Source: Paenibacillus_E sp040812395
GTDB taxonomy: Bacteria; Bacillota; Bacilli; Paenibacillales; NBRC-103111
Length of the DNA stretch: 64,000 bases
Direction of reading: 5' to 3'
Assembly (NCBI RefSeq): GCF_040812395.1
Contig: NZ_JBFNXH010000006.1
Location: 124,001 to 188,000, forward strand
The notes beneath the pieces are model-generated. The model was not told the origin of the DNA, ran no database searches, and saw only the letters and a list, made by a program, of their open reading frames with translations. Position 1 is the stretch's first letter, and every line of letters starts with the position of its first letter. The position numbers and the translations under genes were made by a program. Shown here one piece after another: positions 1-8,987 of this stretch.

Positions 1-35
1 GTTTCCGTGAAATTATCACCTTCCCCCTTCAAATG

Positions 36-44
36 TGGTATAAT
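36..44 (+). promoter_or_regulatory. Extended -10 promoter of the PAP2 gene
   Basis: TGGTATAAT is a good extended -10 element (TGnTATAAT) for the housekeeping sigma factor, about 50 bases before the ATG at 93. No convincing -35 is visible, which is common with an extended -10. The ATG is preceded by AGGGGGAA, a fair ribosome binding site. Confidence 0.6.
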
Positions 45-92
45 ATCATAGTTCTTCACGCAACTAATTTCCATTTTTAGGGGGAAAACACC

Positions 93-929
93 ATGAGTCC
101 CTTTCAGTCTATGACACATGCAACGATTTATATCGTTATTACCGTCTTCGTTTTTCTAACGATTGCCACACGAAAAAACCCATTTGCCATAGCCGGAAGC
201 TTTGTGCAAGAGATCTTTACATCACGCAAGTACATGCTGCATTTTATTGCCTTGATCATCATCTTATTTTTCAATAAATTCGAGCTTTGGCTTGAGCAAA
301 CCATCAATTTTAAAGCTGATTTCACGAAATCGATTTATCGCGTTGAAGGCAACTTTGTCGCTGCGATCCAGCATTTCTTTCACCAGGATTTGCTTACTTA
401 TGTGAGCAGTTATTTCTACGTTGTCGTCTTCCCGGCTGTCATGATCGCTTCAATCGGCATTTATACGTATCAGAAAAACTATAAACTTTTCTACGCTATC
501 TGTTATGCGCTCATGTTTAATTATATGATTGCCATCCCATTTTATCTGTTTTTCCCAGTAAATGAAGTCTGGTCGTTTCATCCGAATGTGAAGCTGCTCA
601 TTCTCGATGTGTTTCCGACGTTCGAACAGGACTATCGCCCGTTGTCCGGTCTAGATAACTGTTTCCCAAGTCTGCATACATCCATCTCCGTATCGATGGC
701 CGTCATTGCAGTAAAAAGCCGCAATACTTTCTGGAAAATTTTCGTGCCTTGCTCTTCGGCATTCATCATTTTCACGATTTTCTACCTTGGCATCCATTGG
801 CTGTCCGATATGTGCGCCGGAGTCATTCTTGGCGTGGTCGCAGCGAGACTTGCCCTGAGGATTTCCGAAGGCCATCTCGTGCTAGGCGAGCAAGCGCTGC
901 TGCAGCGGCTGAAGAAAAACCAAATGTAA
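93..929 (+). CDS. PAP2-superfamily integral membrane phosphatase/phosphotransferase
   Basis: A 278-residue protein with several hydrophobic segments (roughly 9-25, 48-60, 107-125, 133-155, 215-255). Near residues 190-196 it carries CFPSLHTS, the PSxxH signature of the type 2 phosphatidic acid phosphatase superfamily. Further on, GIHWLSD fits the last motif (SRxxxxxHxxxD), with His and Asp retained. The arrangement resembles the inositolphosphotransferase (Aur1/Ipt1) type of PAP2 protein. It probably acts on a lipid phosphate at the outer membrane face, but the substrate cannot be read from sequence. It is a stand-alone gene convergent with yajC and shares a terminator with it. Confidence 0.8.
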   Translation: MSPFQSMTHATIYIVITVFVFLTIATRKNPFAIAGSFVQEIFTSRKYMLHFIALIIILFFNKFELWLEQTINFKADFTKSIYRVEGNFVAAIQHFFHQDLLTYVSSYFYVVVFPAVMIASIGIYTYQKNYKLFYAICYALMFNYMIAIPFYLFFPVNEVWSFHPNVKLLILDVFPTFEQDYRPLSGLDNCFPSLHTSISVSMAVIAVKSRNTFWKIFVPCSSAFIIFTIFYLGIHWLSDMCAGVILGVVAARLALRISEGHLVLGEQALLQRLKKNQM

Positions 930-951
930 GCTTTTCAACCATACAAAGCCA

Positions 952-993
952 AATAAAAAGCGAGAACCTGATAAGAGGATCTCGCTTTTTATT
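952..993. terminator. Bidirectional terminator between the PAP2 gene and yajC
   Basis: AATAAAAAGCGAGA pairs with TCTCGCTTTTTATT around a 14-base loop. The flanks give a U-run on both strands, so it can stop the convergent PAP2 and yajC transcripts. Confidence 0.85.
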
Positions 994-1004
994 GTATACC
1001 GTAA

Positions 1005-1304
1005 CTATTCTTTCGCGATAGAGTTGATGGCAGAACGATCGAACGTCATTTTCGTAGCATCGTTAACGCGCAGCACGCAAATATCGTCTGTAATTTCCAT
1101 TATCGTTCCATGCAGCCCACCGATAGTAACGACCTTATCCCCTTTTTTCAACGCCCCTAGCATTTGATTGCGGGTCTTTTGTCTTTTTTGCTGTGGACGA
1201 ATAAGTAAGAAGTAAAGTACAACAAACATGAGCACTAACGGCCCGTATGTATACAAATATCCTACTGCTCCTGTGTTAGCAGCAGCATCAGCTAATAAAA
1301 ACAT
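1005..1304 (-). CDS. yajC: Sec translocon accessory subunit YajC
   Basis: A 99-residue protein with one membrane segment near residues 17-37, followed by LLIRPQQKR, the hallmark YajC motif after its transmembrane helix. The C-terminal half is the usual short soluble domain (KKGDKVVTIGGLHGTI). YajC associates with SecDF and the Sec translocase. It follows tgt by 15 bases, and queA-tgt-yajC is a very common arrangement. The start has AGGAGG ten bases upstream. It appears to be the last gene of the ruv/queA transcription direction. Confidence 0.95.
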   Translation of the reverse strand: MFLLADAAANTGAVGYLYTYGPLVLMFVVLYFLLIRPQQKRQKTRNQMLGALKKGDKVVTIGGLHGTIMEITDDICVLRVNDATKMTFDRSAINSIAKE

Positions 1305-1319
1305 GGGTATCCTCCTTTC

Positions 1320-2468
1320 TTAAAATCCTCTTTCATTATCATTCAGCCCATATGCCTCAAAGAAAGTATCACGGAAATCGAGCAATCGATCCTCCATAAT
1401 CGCTTCTCTCACATCACGCATGAGCTGCAATAGAAAGTGCAGATTATGATAAGTAGTCAGCCTGATACCAAAGGTTTCATCTGCTTTAATCAAGTGCCGA
1501 ATATAAGCTCTGCTGTAATTCTTACAGGTGTAGCATGAACATTTCGGATCAATAGGACCGAAATCTTCGGCATACTTCGCATTGCGGATCACAAGCCGCC
1601 CAGCGCTCGTCATGCATGTACCGTTCCTGGCAATACGTGTCGGTAACACACAGTCGAACATGTCGATCCCGCGAATTGAGCCTTCTATTAAAGCATCCGG
1701 AGATCCAACCCCCATCAAATAACGAGGTTTGTTTGCAGGAAGCAGCGGTGTCGTATAGTCCAGCACCTCATACATCAAATGCTTAGGCTCACCTACGCTC
1801 AGTCCACCAATAGCATACCCCGGAAAATCCATGGAAGTCAACTGCTGTGCGCTGAGTCGGCGCAGATCCTCGTGCATGCCGCCTTGGACGATGGCAAAAA
1901 GACCTTGATCCTCTGGTCTTGCATGGCTTTGCAAGCAGCGCTCCGCCCAACGAGAGGTTCTTTCTAACGATTTCTTAAGGTAATCGTATTCTGCCGGATA
2001 CGGCGGGCACTCGTCAAAAGCCATCATGATGTCAGAACCGAGCGCATTCTGAATCTCCATCGCCTTCTCAGGGGAAAGGAATAGCTTGTCCCCATTCAAA
2101 TGAGACTTAAATTGAACGCCTTCTTCCGTAATTTTACGAATATCGCTCAGGCTGAATACTTGAAAACCGCCGCTATCCGTAAGAATCGGACGATCCCAGT
2201 TCATAAATTTATGCAGGCCGCCTGCCGCTTTTACCAATTCATGACCAGGACGAAGAAATAAATGATAGGTGTTACTTAAAATAATATGAGCGTCCATCGC
2301 CTTTAATTCCTCTGGGCTCATTGTTTTCACAGTCGCTTGTGTGCCTACCGGCATAAATGCTGGTGTTTCAATAACACCATGTGGTGTATGAACTCGGCCT
2401 AGCCGTGCTCCTGACTGTTTACAAGTTTTGATGGCTTCGTAGGTTACTGCTGCTGGCAATACATCCAC
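1320..2468 (-). CDS. tgt: Queuine/preQ1 tRNA-guanine transglycosylase
   Basis: A 382-residue enzyme that swaps the wobble guanine of GUN-anticodon tRNAs for preQ1. DSGGFQVFSL contains the aspartate that works as general base, GGLSVGEP is the substrate loop, and CSCYTCKNYSRAY gives the zinc-binding CxCx2C. Length is normal for the family (370-385). The first codon is GTG almost on top of AGGAA. A TTG at 2459, nine bases inside, has better spacing, so the true start is uncertain by three residues. It lies between queA and yajC, as in many Firmicutes. Confidence 0.96.
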   Translation of the reverse strand: MDVLPAAVTYEAIKTCKQSGARLGRVHTPHGVIETPAFMPVGTQATVKTMSPEELKAMDAHIILSNTYHLFLRPGHELVKAAGGLHKFMNWDRPILTDSGGFQVFSLSDIRKITEEGVQFKSHLNGDKLFLSPEKAMEIQNALGSDIMMAFDECPPYPAEYDYLKKSLERTSRWAERCLQSHARPEDQGLFAIVQGGMHEDLRRLSAQQLTSMDFPGYAIGGLSVGEPKHLMYEVLDYTTPLLPANKPRYLMGVGSPDALIEGSIRGIDMFDCVLPTRIARNGTCMTSAGRLVIRNAKYAEDFGPIDPKCSCYTCKNYSRAYIRHLIKADETFGIRLTTYHNLHFLLQLMRDVREAIMEDRLLDFRDTFFEAYGLNDNERGF

Positions 2469-2502
2469 TTCCTATTCTAAGTTAAACAATCGTTAAACTA
2501 TT

Positions 2503-3567
2503 TTAATAAATGAACATGGCATCTCCGAAGCTGAAGAATCGGTATTCTTCGCTAACAGCTTGCCGATAGGCTTCCATAATATGTTCCTGACCTGCCAAAG
2601 CGCTTATCAGCATCAACAGCGTCGACTTCGGCAAATGAAAATTCGTTAGCAGCGCGTCTACAACTCGAAACTTATACCCAGGGTATATAAAAATGCTCGT
2701 CCAGCCGTGCGCCGGCTGAATCTCACCATGCTCGCCGCTAAGCTGGGCGACTGTTTCGAGTGTGCGCGCAGATGTTGTCCCGACAGCGATTACACGCTTG
2801 CCATTTGCTTTCGTTGCGTTAATGAGCTCAGCTGTTTCTGGAGAAAGCACGTAATATTCCGCGTGCATCTGATGCTCTTCAACCTTATCCACGGAGACCG
2901 GGCGAAAGGTGCCAAGTCCTACATGCAGCGTAACGAAAGCTATCTGCACGCCTTTCGTACGAAGCTTTTCCAAATAAGCTTCCGTGAAATGAAGACCTGC
3001 TGTCGGTGCGGCCGCAGAACCTTCATGCTTGGCGTACACCGTTTGATAACGTTCCTTTTCCGGGAGTTGCTCCTTGATATAAGGAGGAAGCGGCATTTGT
3101 CCAAGACTATCCAATATTTCATTGAAAATACCTGTGTAGCTGAACTGGAGCACACGCGCTCCCATCTCTCCCTCTTCCAACACTTCCGCCGTGAGAGGAG
3201 CTTGACCCTCGGATGCTGCGTCTACACCGAACACGACAACAGCCCCTTGTTTCATTCGTTTGCCAGGCTTAACCAAAGCCTCCCATCGATCTTCGCCGAT
3301 TGGTTTAAGGAGCAGAATTTCTACCTTGGCGCCGGTATCTTTCTTCACACCAAAAAGCCGTGCTGGAATGACCCGTGTATCATTCATCACGAGTAAATCC
3401 CCGGCTTCCGCATAATCAGCCAATTCTTCGAACATCTGGTGGCTGATTGCACCTGTTTGTTTGTTTAGCGTAAGCAACCGAGACGCCGTCCGATCAAGCA
3501 GCGGCGTCTGGGCTATCAGTGACTCAGGCAGTTCAAAATCAAAAGCATTTACATCCATTGTGTGCAT
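2503..3567 (-). CDS. queA: S-adenosylmethionine:tRNA ribosyltransferase-isomerase
   Basis: A 354-residue protein that converts preQ1 in tRNA to epoxyqueuosine, the step after Tgt. It shows the family's DFELPESLIAQ start, the TASRLLTLN segment, GLHFTEAYLEKL and the C-terminal LTNFHLPKSTLLMLISA. Length is typical. Two in-frame ATGs (3567 and 3558) follow AAGGAATGA. Spacing does not settle which is used; the second gives the more conserved N-terminus. The preceding spoIID-like stop codon abuts the start, so the two genes are co-transcribed. Confidence 0.96.
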   Translation of the reverse strand: MHTMDVNAFDFELPESLIAQTPLLDRTASRLLTLNKQTGAISHQMFEELADYAEAGDLLVMNDTRVIPARLFGVKKDTGAKVEILLLKPIGEDRWEALVKPGKRMKQGAVVVFGVDAASEGQAPLTAEVLEEGEMGARVLQFSYTGIFNEILDSLGQMPLPPYIKEQLPEKERYQTVYAKHEGSAAAPTAGLHFTEAYLEKLRTKGVQIAFVTLHVGLGTFRPVSVDKVEEHQMHAEYYVLSPETAELINATKANGKRVIAVGTTSARTLETVAQLSGEHGEIQPAHGWTSIFIYPGYKFRVVDALLTNFHLPKSTLLMLISALAGQEHIMEAYRQAVSEEYRFFSFGDAMFIY

Positions 3568-5787
3568 TCATTCCTTAGTTATGTTGACTCCAGCATAATA
3601 AGTTTGGAGTATTTTCTGATAATTATAGCCTAACTCAGCGTAGCCTCTTGCTCCCCACTGCGACATGCCCAAACCATGTCCAAATCCGGTCCCTCGAAAA
3701 ACAAACTGCTTGCCGCGAACCTCAGCTGATGGTTGTGGTAAAGATGGCGTAGTTCCGGTCGCAAAAGTTGTACCAGCCGAACCCAGTGCAGTGAGATCCG
3801 TCTTTTTCAATGCAGTTGGTTTTGATTGCCCTCCGGAAAGAACGTATATAGCGTCTGAAGGCGCACTGTTCGTGTTATTGCTTCCAGCTCCTACAATAGC
3901 CAGATTTGAAGTGCTTGGCAGATTGCCGGCAGAAGTACTGCCCGATGTACTACCAGTATAACTTCCTGCTTGCTCAATTTCAAACCGGGTACTCGGAAGT
4001 CCGCCTAAAGCAGCGCGTAATGCGTCCGGATACGGTACTTTAGCAACAATCCCGTTCACCTTGAGTTCAATAGCCCTGCCGGATGGACCACGCTTGGAAA
4101 TTTCCAGCGATTGCAAATCGCCACTGATCGTAACCCCCGAAGCGGCCAGCTTGGTTTTGATCTCATCAGCACTGTAAGGTCCCCGAACCCAAGAAAATGC
4201 GTTGGATTCCTTTTCTTGACCGAGAACAAGCACCCGCTCCTTCTCTGCCAACTGCGCGATAGAAGGATTCGCAGCATTATCGGCATAAGGGGCAAGACGA
4301 ACATTCACACCATTTTCAGTTGCTTCGTAATAGGAAGCGCCATCTTTATTCTTCTGACCGGTATCTTTCAAATACATGGAATGCACATACGCCGTTCCAC
4401 CGTCGGCAAGCTGAATACGGTACCATACAGCTTTTCCTTTCTCAGCGCCTTCATCGGGACTTGACACGCTGCGCAAGTAAGTGACAGGATTCCCCCATAC
4501 CTCGGACGGATCAGCCGTCATTCCGCCTGCATTCGATGAGAAGACGGGGGAAATGAGCCCGCTTTTATCCTTGATGACCTCGCCTTTCGTCGCATCAACA
4601 GCTTGCAAGCCTCCTGCAAATTCACGCTGTAAACCGTAGTACGCTTGATCCATTGTGGAGTCTGTCACTTGAGCAATTTCATATTTGTTTCCTTGCTTAA
4701 GGGCATATGTACGGGCAGCAACGGCCTGGGCTTTCAACGCTTCAACCGGCCATCCCGCGCTCAACTCCGAGCCTAAGACGGCATAAAGGTATTGTTCAAG
4801 CGGCAGCTCATTGACTAGCGCTAGCTTATCATGGAAAGCACTGACTTCCATGTCTCCCCGATAGCTGCGTTCCGCTCGCTCTTTCACCGTAATTCCCGTT
4901 GCTTTGGGATGAATCCACGTTTTCTGATTCGATGTGCCCACCGCATAGTGCGCAACCGACTCGGTTCCATTTGCCGAAGCGGTCACATCAGCTCTACGCA
5001 GCAAGTACGAGACTGTCGCATTCACTGCTTGCAGCGGTACATTAGGCGCTGCTTTCAGCGCCAGCTGCTTTACCGCATTCAACTGCTCTGTCGTTGCCTC
5101 ATTACCAATCCAAACAGCATACACCAGTTTCCCGCTCACATCTTCTTGTAGCGCAAGATCAGCGGAGAGTCCTGCTTGATTATAGACGCCTGCTTGCTGC
5201 AAAGCTTCTGCCTCCGTTGCATATCCTCCGGCGCTCCAGCGCAGCGGGCCAGCCAAGTCAGGGGCAGCTGACTTCGTCATGGCAGCGATGGTACTATCTT
5301 TCAAAACCTGCGCCTTTGCGCCTTCCGCCGCCTCTTTCGTAGGAAAGCTGCCGTAATGCACTTCATACATCGTTTTTCCTTGTTTTACTCGGCGTAGTAC
5401 ATACCCGTCTGCCTGCATCGTCGACAACTTGGCATACAATGCCTTTGCCGCTGTAAAATCCGCCGTTTCCAACAGGTTCACGCTGTACTGGTCAAGAGAC
5501 AAACGAATCGCGGAGGCATCCGAGCTAGACGCCCATACCTTTGCGGCAGTGCCGACTCCGCCATTGCGAACGCCAATTTCAAGCCCTGCCGAGGATGACA
5601 ACGTAACAACAGGCTCTGCAAGCTTATATTTCGTTGAATCTATAAAAAGAGCTACACGAATTTGATCGGGACGTGAAACTGTTTCCGCATAGGTAGGATT
5701 CGGCAGGAGGGGGGCAGCACTTAAGGTCAAAGCAGCCGTAGTCATGAGTACAAAGGTCTTAGGGATTAGCAGCTTGCTCCATTTCAT
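3568..5787 (-). CDS. SpoIID/LytB-domain protein with SPOR and SH3-like regions
   Basis: A 739-residue secreted protein with a signal peptide (residues 1-34, cut near TYA). A SPOR-like stretch follows (about 137-230, with YGSFPTKEAAEGAKAQV). The SpoIID domain starts at about 325 (LPLEQYLYAVLGSELSAGWP) and continues through LKAQAVAARTYAL. An SH3-like insert lies near 480-510 (NGVNVRLAPYAD). The SpoIID domain resumes at the C-terminus with GFGHGLGMSQWGARGYAELG. SpoIID is a lytic transglycosylase of forespore engulfment; SELSAGW holds the catalytic glutamate of that family. This protein is about twice the size of B. subtilis SpoIID (about 340 residues) and sits between ruvB and queA, so it is probably the LytB-like paralogue, not the canonical spoIID. 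Confidence 0.9.
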   Translation of the reverse strand: MKWSKLLIPKTFVLMTTAALTLSAAPLLPNPTYAETVSRPDQIRVALFIDSTKYKLAEPVVTLSSSAGLEIGVRNGGVGTAAKVWASSSDASAIRLSLDQYSVNLLETADFTAAKALYAKLSTMQADGYVLRRVKQGKTMYEVHYGSFPTKEAAEGAKAQVLKDSTIAAMTKSAAPDLAGPLRWSAGGYATEAEALQQAGVYNQAGLSADLALQEDVSGKLVYAVWIGNEATTEQLNAVKQLALKAAPNVPLQAVNATVSYLLRRADVTASANGTESVAHYAVGTSNQKTWIHPKATGITVKERAERSYRGDMEVSAFHDKLALVNELPLEQYLYAVLGSELSAGWPVEALKAQAVAARTYALKQGNKYEIAQVTDSTMDQAYYGLQREFAGGLQAVDATKGEVIKDKSGLISPVFSSNAGGMTADPSEVWGNPVTYLRSVSSPDEGAEKGKAVWYRIQLADGGTAYVHSMYLKDTGQKNKDGASYYEATENGVNVRLAPYADNAANPSIAQLAEKERVLVLGQEKESNAFSWVRGPYSADEIKTKLAASGVTISGDLQSLEISKRGPSGRAIELKVNGIVAKVPYPDALRAALGGLPSTRFEIEQAGSYTGSTSGSTSAGNLPSTSNLAIVGAGSNNTNSAPSDAIYVLSGGQSKPTALKKTDLTALGSAGTTFATGTTPSLPQPSAEVRGKQFVFRGTGFGHGLGMSQWGARGYAELGYNYQKILQTYYAGVNITKE

Positions 5788-5876
5788 GCGACAAAAATTC
5801 CTTTCTCTCGTGGGGTTTCTAGCTAATTAGACGCTCAAGTCATCCGGAAGTTTTGTTTGATAGAGCCATTAGCGAC

Positions 5877-5917
5877 AAAAAAATCTCTTGCCCGCCTTTC
5901 AGCAGAGGCAAGAGATT
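5877..5917 (-). terminator. Terminator downstream of ruvB
   Basis: On the minus strand an 11-bp stem (AATCTCTTGCC with GGCAAGAGATT) is followed by seven T. It separates the ruvCAB unit from the spoIID-like/queA/tgt/yajC unit. Confidence 0.85.
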
Positions 5918-5932
5918 CTACATACGTTTGAC

Positions 5933-6940
5933 TTAACGCTGCTCCGGTACAGGCAATCCCAAGTGCTGATAGGCCATCGGTGTTACCATCCGACCGCGCG
6001 GTGTGCGCTGCAAGAAACCAATTTGCAGCAAATAGGGCTCATAGACGTCCTCGATCGTCTGACTCTCCTCACCGATTGTCGCCGCGATCGTTTCCAAGCC
6101 CACAGGACCGCCCTGAAAGCTCTGAATGATCGCACGCAGCATCTTGTGATCAATCTCATCTAGACCGAGATCATCGATCTGGATGAGCTTCAGCGCGGTC
6201 TTGGCGATGTCTAAGGTGATGATGCCATCACCCTTCACCTGCGCGAAATCGCGGACCCGCTTCAGCAAGCGGTTCGCAATTCGCGGCGTTCCGCGCGAGC
6301 GCATGCCAATCTCGCGCGCGGCTTCGCCGACGATGCCGACCTGAAGGATGTCGGCAGTCCGGCTGACGATATAGGTGAGCTCGTCCACCGTATAGAACTC
6401 CAGCCGGCTGACGACGCCGAAGCGGTCGCGCAGCGGCGCCGACAACAGGCCGACTCGCGTCGTCGCGCCGACCAGTGTAAACGCCGGCAAGTCTAGACGT
6501 ACCGAGCGTGCGCTCGGCCCCTTGCCAATAATAATATCAAGGGCAAAGTCCTCCATCGCCGGATACAGCACTTCTTCCACCGTCCGGTGGAGCCGGTGTA
6601 TTTCGTCGATGAAAAGCACGTCGCCCTCCTGCAAATTCGTCAGGATGGCAGCAAGATCTCCCGGCCGCTCGATAGCAGGGCCGGAGGTCGTTCGTATATT
6701 TACGCCAAGCTCGTTAGCGATAATATTGGATAGCGTCGTCTTGCCGAGCCCAGGCGGTCCGTACAGCAGCACATGGTCAAGCGCTTCCTTGCGCATCTTG
6801 GCTGCTTCGATGTAGACCTTCAAGTTCTCCTTCGCCTGCTTCTGGCCGATATATTCCGCCAGATAACGGGGACGCAGGCTGTATTCGATCACGCCATCCT
6901 CCATCATCAAATTAGCCGAAATAATTCGGTCGTTATCCAT
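5933..6940 (-). CDS. ruvB: Holliday junction branch-migration ATPase RuvB
   Basis: A 335-residue AAA+ motor that drives branch migration with RuvA. It has Walker A GPPGLGKTTL (about residues 61-70), Walker B FIDEIHRL, sensor 1 GATTRVG, and the C-terminal winged-helix part ending RTPRGRMVT. The start ATG has TAGGAGG nine bases upstream. It follows ruvA by 26 bases in a ruvC-ruvA-ruvB operon. The middle of the gene is visibly richer in G and C than its neighbours. Confidence 0.98.
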   Translation of the reverse strand: MDNDRIISANLMMEDGVIEYSLRPRYLAEYIGQKQAKENLKVYIEAAKMRKEALDHVLLYGPPGLGKTTLSNIIANELGVNIRTTSGPAIERPGDLAAILTNLQEGDVLFIDEIHRLHRTVEEVLYPAMEDFALDIIIGKGPSARSVRLDLPAFTLVGATTRVGLLSAPLRDRFGVVSRLEFYTVDELTYIVSRTADILQVGIVGEAAREIGMRSRGTPRIANRLLKRVRDFAQVKGDGIITLDIAKTALKLIQIDDLGLDEIDHKMLRAIIQSFQGGPVGLETIAATIGEESQTIEDVYEPYLLQIGFLQRTPRGRMVTPMAYQHLGLPVPEQR

Positions 6941-6966
6941 GGGTAGGTCCTCCTAATTCAACTGCA

Positions 6967-7596
6967 TTACATCGTATACAAAGCTTGCAGCGCAAGCTTC
7001 ATCAACACATCGACGGAATCCGATGCCTGAGCCTTAGGCTTCACCTGCAGCCAAGCACGGTCAGCTTCCGCTTCCGTATACCCAAGCGTCATCAACGCTT
7101 CTTTCGCTTCCGACCAAGCACTGCCGCCTTCGCTTATCTGCGAAGAACCTACGATGCTCATCGCTACGGCTGCTTCCGGACTCGTCAAGCTTACAGCCCC
7201 CAGCTTATCTTTCAAATCCAAAATAATCCGCTGCGCTGTTTTCTTCCCTATTCCCGGCAGCTTCGTTAAGAAGGCAAGGTTTTCTTGACTAATTGCAGCG
7301 ACAACCGCTTCAGGCCTTCCTCCGGCAGCTAGAATGCCCAGTGCCACCTTTGGCCCGATGCCCGTTACGTCCAGCAGAAGCCGAAATAAGGATTGCTCAT
7401 CCCGGCTCATAAAACCGAAAAGCAAATGTGCATCCTCACGAACGTGATAGTGGATGAACATGGTCACATCTTCATTCTCTTTATGCGGCAGTGCATAGGG
7501 ATTGGGACAAAACACCCGGTAGCCAACGCCGCCTACGTCAAGAACCGCATATTCATTCTCGCGATGCGCTACTTTTCCTCGTAAGAAATCTATCAT
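6967..7596 (-). CDS. ruvA: Holliday junction DNA-binding protein RuvA
   Basis: A 209-residue protein that binds the four-way junction as a tetramer and recruits RuvB. It has the N-terminal OB-fold (MIDFLRGKV), two helix-hairpin-helix motifs (VTGIGPKVALGIL and LPGIGKKTAQRIILDLKDK) and a C-terminal three-helix domain (EALMTLGYTEAEADRAW) that contacts RuvB. The start overlaps the ruvC stop by four bases (ATGA), which implies translational coupling. Confidence 0.97.
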   Translation of the reverse strand: MIDFLRGKVAHRENEYAVLDVGGVGYRVFCPNPYALPHKENEDVTMFIHYHVREDAHLLFGFMSRDEQSLFRLLLDVTGIGPKVALGILAAGGRPEAVVAAISQENLAFLTKLPGIGKKTAQRIILDLKDKLGAVSLTSPEAAVAMSIVGSSQISEGGSAWSEAKEALMTLGYTEAEADRAWLQVKPKAQASDSVDVLMKLALQALYTM

Positions 7597-8096
7597 CTTT
7601 TCACGACCTCATTTATCTTGTTTTGCAATGCCGAAGAATGCGCATGGCAAATCGCCACCGCGAGCGCATCCGCAACATCGTCAGGTTTTGGGACTTTGGC
7701 CAGCTTAAGAAAAATTTTGACCATTTCCTGCACCTGATGCTTCTCTGCTTTACCATAGCCAACAACTGCTTGCTTCACTTGCAGCGGCGTATATTCAGCA
7801 ATTGGCAGTCCAGCTTGAACACCTGCGAGAATCATGACGCCTCGCGCTTGTCCGACAGTGAACGCCGTCGTTACATTACGATTAAAAAACAATTTCTCAA
7901 TCGCAAGCGCATCCGGTTTATATTTCTCTATTAATTGTGTCGTAGCGTCATAGACATCCTTAAGCCTCAGCCCAGGGTCCGTATGCGCTTCTGTTTGAAT
8001 AGAACCATATTGAACGGGAACGAGCTTGCTGCCAATCTTATCTATAAATCCAAAACCCACAATAGCAATCCCTGGATCGATACCCAGAATACGCAA
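7593..8096 (-). CDS. ruvC: Holliday junction resolvase RuvC
   Basis: A 167-residue endonuclease that cuts the RuvAB-bound junction. The acidic residues of the RNase H-like fold are present: Asp in MRILGIDPG, Glu in ALAIEKLFF, and the pair in DDVADALAVAICH. The start codon is TTG, preceded by GGGAGAGAAA at good spacing; translation gives the standard N-terminus. It is the first gene of the ruvCAB operon. Confidence 0.97.
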   Translation of the reverse strand: MRILGIDPGIAIVGFGFIDKIGSKLVPVQYGSIQTEAHTDPGLRLKDVYDATTQLIEKYKPDALAIEKLFFNRNVTTAFTVGQARGVMILAGVQAGLPIAEYTPLQVKQAVVGYGKAEKHQVQEMVKIFLKLAKVPKPDDVADALAVAICHAHSSALQNKINEVVKR

Positions 8097-8157
8097 AGCT
8101 ATTTCTCTCCCATCCCAAAAAAGCGAACATATGTAGTCATTTCATTATAGCAGATAA

Positions 8158-8202
8158 CAAAAAAAAGAGATAGACTCGGGTCTCTCTCCCTGTCTATCTC
8201 TT
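8158..8202 (-). terminator. Terminator downstream of bofC
   Basis: AAGAGATAGAC pairs with GTCTATCTCTT, and the minus strand continues into eight T. It isolates bofC from ruvC. Confidence 0.85.
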
Positions 8203-8209
8203 ATCATAA

Positions 8210-8875
8210 CTAATTAACCATAGCCTGTTCCTTTTCTTCTACCGCATAATCGCTGAATGTTGACAGTACACTGTTATACTCCTCTACATCAGAAACGCGG
8301 ATACCATCATGCAGTTGTTTCACGGTGTCGCGCGGCAAACTGCTTTCCAGATGTTGAATGTTTAACTGAAAAAAGGTGCGAATCACATTATCCTTGCCTG
8401 GATTTCCATTGAATAACGACAAATTCCCATTCTCATCAATACCGAATACAGCCCTCAATTTACATTCCGGCGACAGATCATTAATATGCTGAGTAAACGT
8501 TACCTCGCCCTTGGCACTTAGGCTCAGCAGCCAATCCGGGTGCTTCGTCTGCTCGTCCAGCATTTGACTTGGTGTGAGAGTGCCCAGTTCCTGTCGTTCT
8601 TCCCCGCATATATATGATTTAAACAGATAGGTTTCCCTGCTGTCCGTAATACCCTTGAGCGTTACAAGAGAATCTCGAAGTCTTTGGTCTTCCTCCGGTG
8701 TCAACTTAGCTAAGGTTGCTTGGCTATTCACACTGGCTGCATCTCCCGTGAAGTAACCTTCTTTATGAAGCATCCAGCTCGCGAGGCATATCACAATAAC
8801 CGTTCCGAGCGCTATCCAATTACGTCTCCAGCGCAATTTTCTTTTCCAATGCTTAAAAAAGCTATGTACATTCAC
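8210..8875 (-). CDS. bofC: BofC, intercompartmental SigK checkpoint protein
   Basis: A 221-residue protein with one N-terminal membrane/signal segment (about 20-38, WIALGTVIVICLASWML). The forespore-space domain follows, with YICGEERQELGTL, LLSLSAKGEVTF and SPECKLRAVFGIDENGNLSLF. In B. subtilis BofC restrains the SpoIVB protease that triggers SpoIVFB-dependent SigK processing; spoIVFA and spoIVFB lie about 17 kb away in this window. The start is GTG after AGGGGATTTCG. Position next to the ruv operon matches B. subtilis. Confidence 0.9.
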   Translation of the reverse strand: MNVHSFFKHWKRKLRWRRNWIALGTVIVICLASWMLHKEGYFTGDAASVNSQATLAKLTPEEDQRLRDSLVTLKGITDSRETYLFKSYICGEERQELGTLTPSQMLDEQTKHPDWLLSLSAKGEVTFTQHINDLSPECKLRAVFGIDENGNLSLFNGNPGKDNVIRTFFQLNIQHLESSLPRDTVKQLHDGIRVSDVEEYNSVLSTFSDYAVEEKEQAMVN

Positions 8876-8987
8876 CGAAATCCCCTTCTATTCTCGTTTT
8901 TTCGTATTGTTTCCATTTGCGCTGGAGGCTATACATCATTTACCATAGAGAGAAGCGTGAAACCAATCAAGACGGACGGTGAACAGC

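Noticed and set aside
2707..3396. A 229-codon plus-strand frame opposite queA
   Set aside because: Antisense to queA with Cys/Arg/His-rich composition and no motif.
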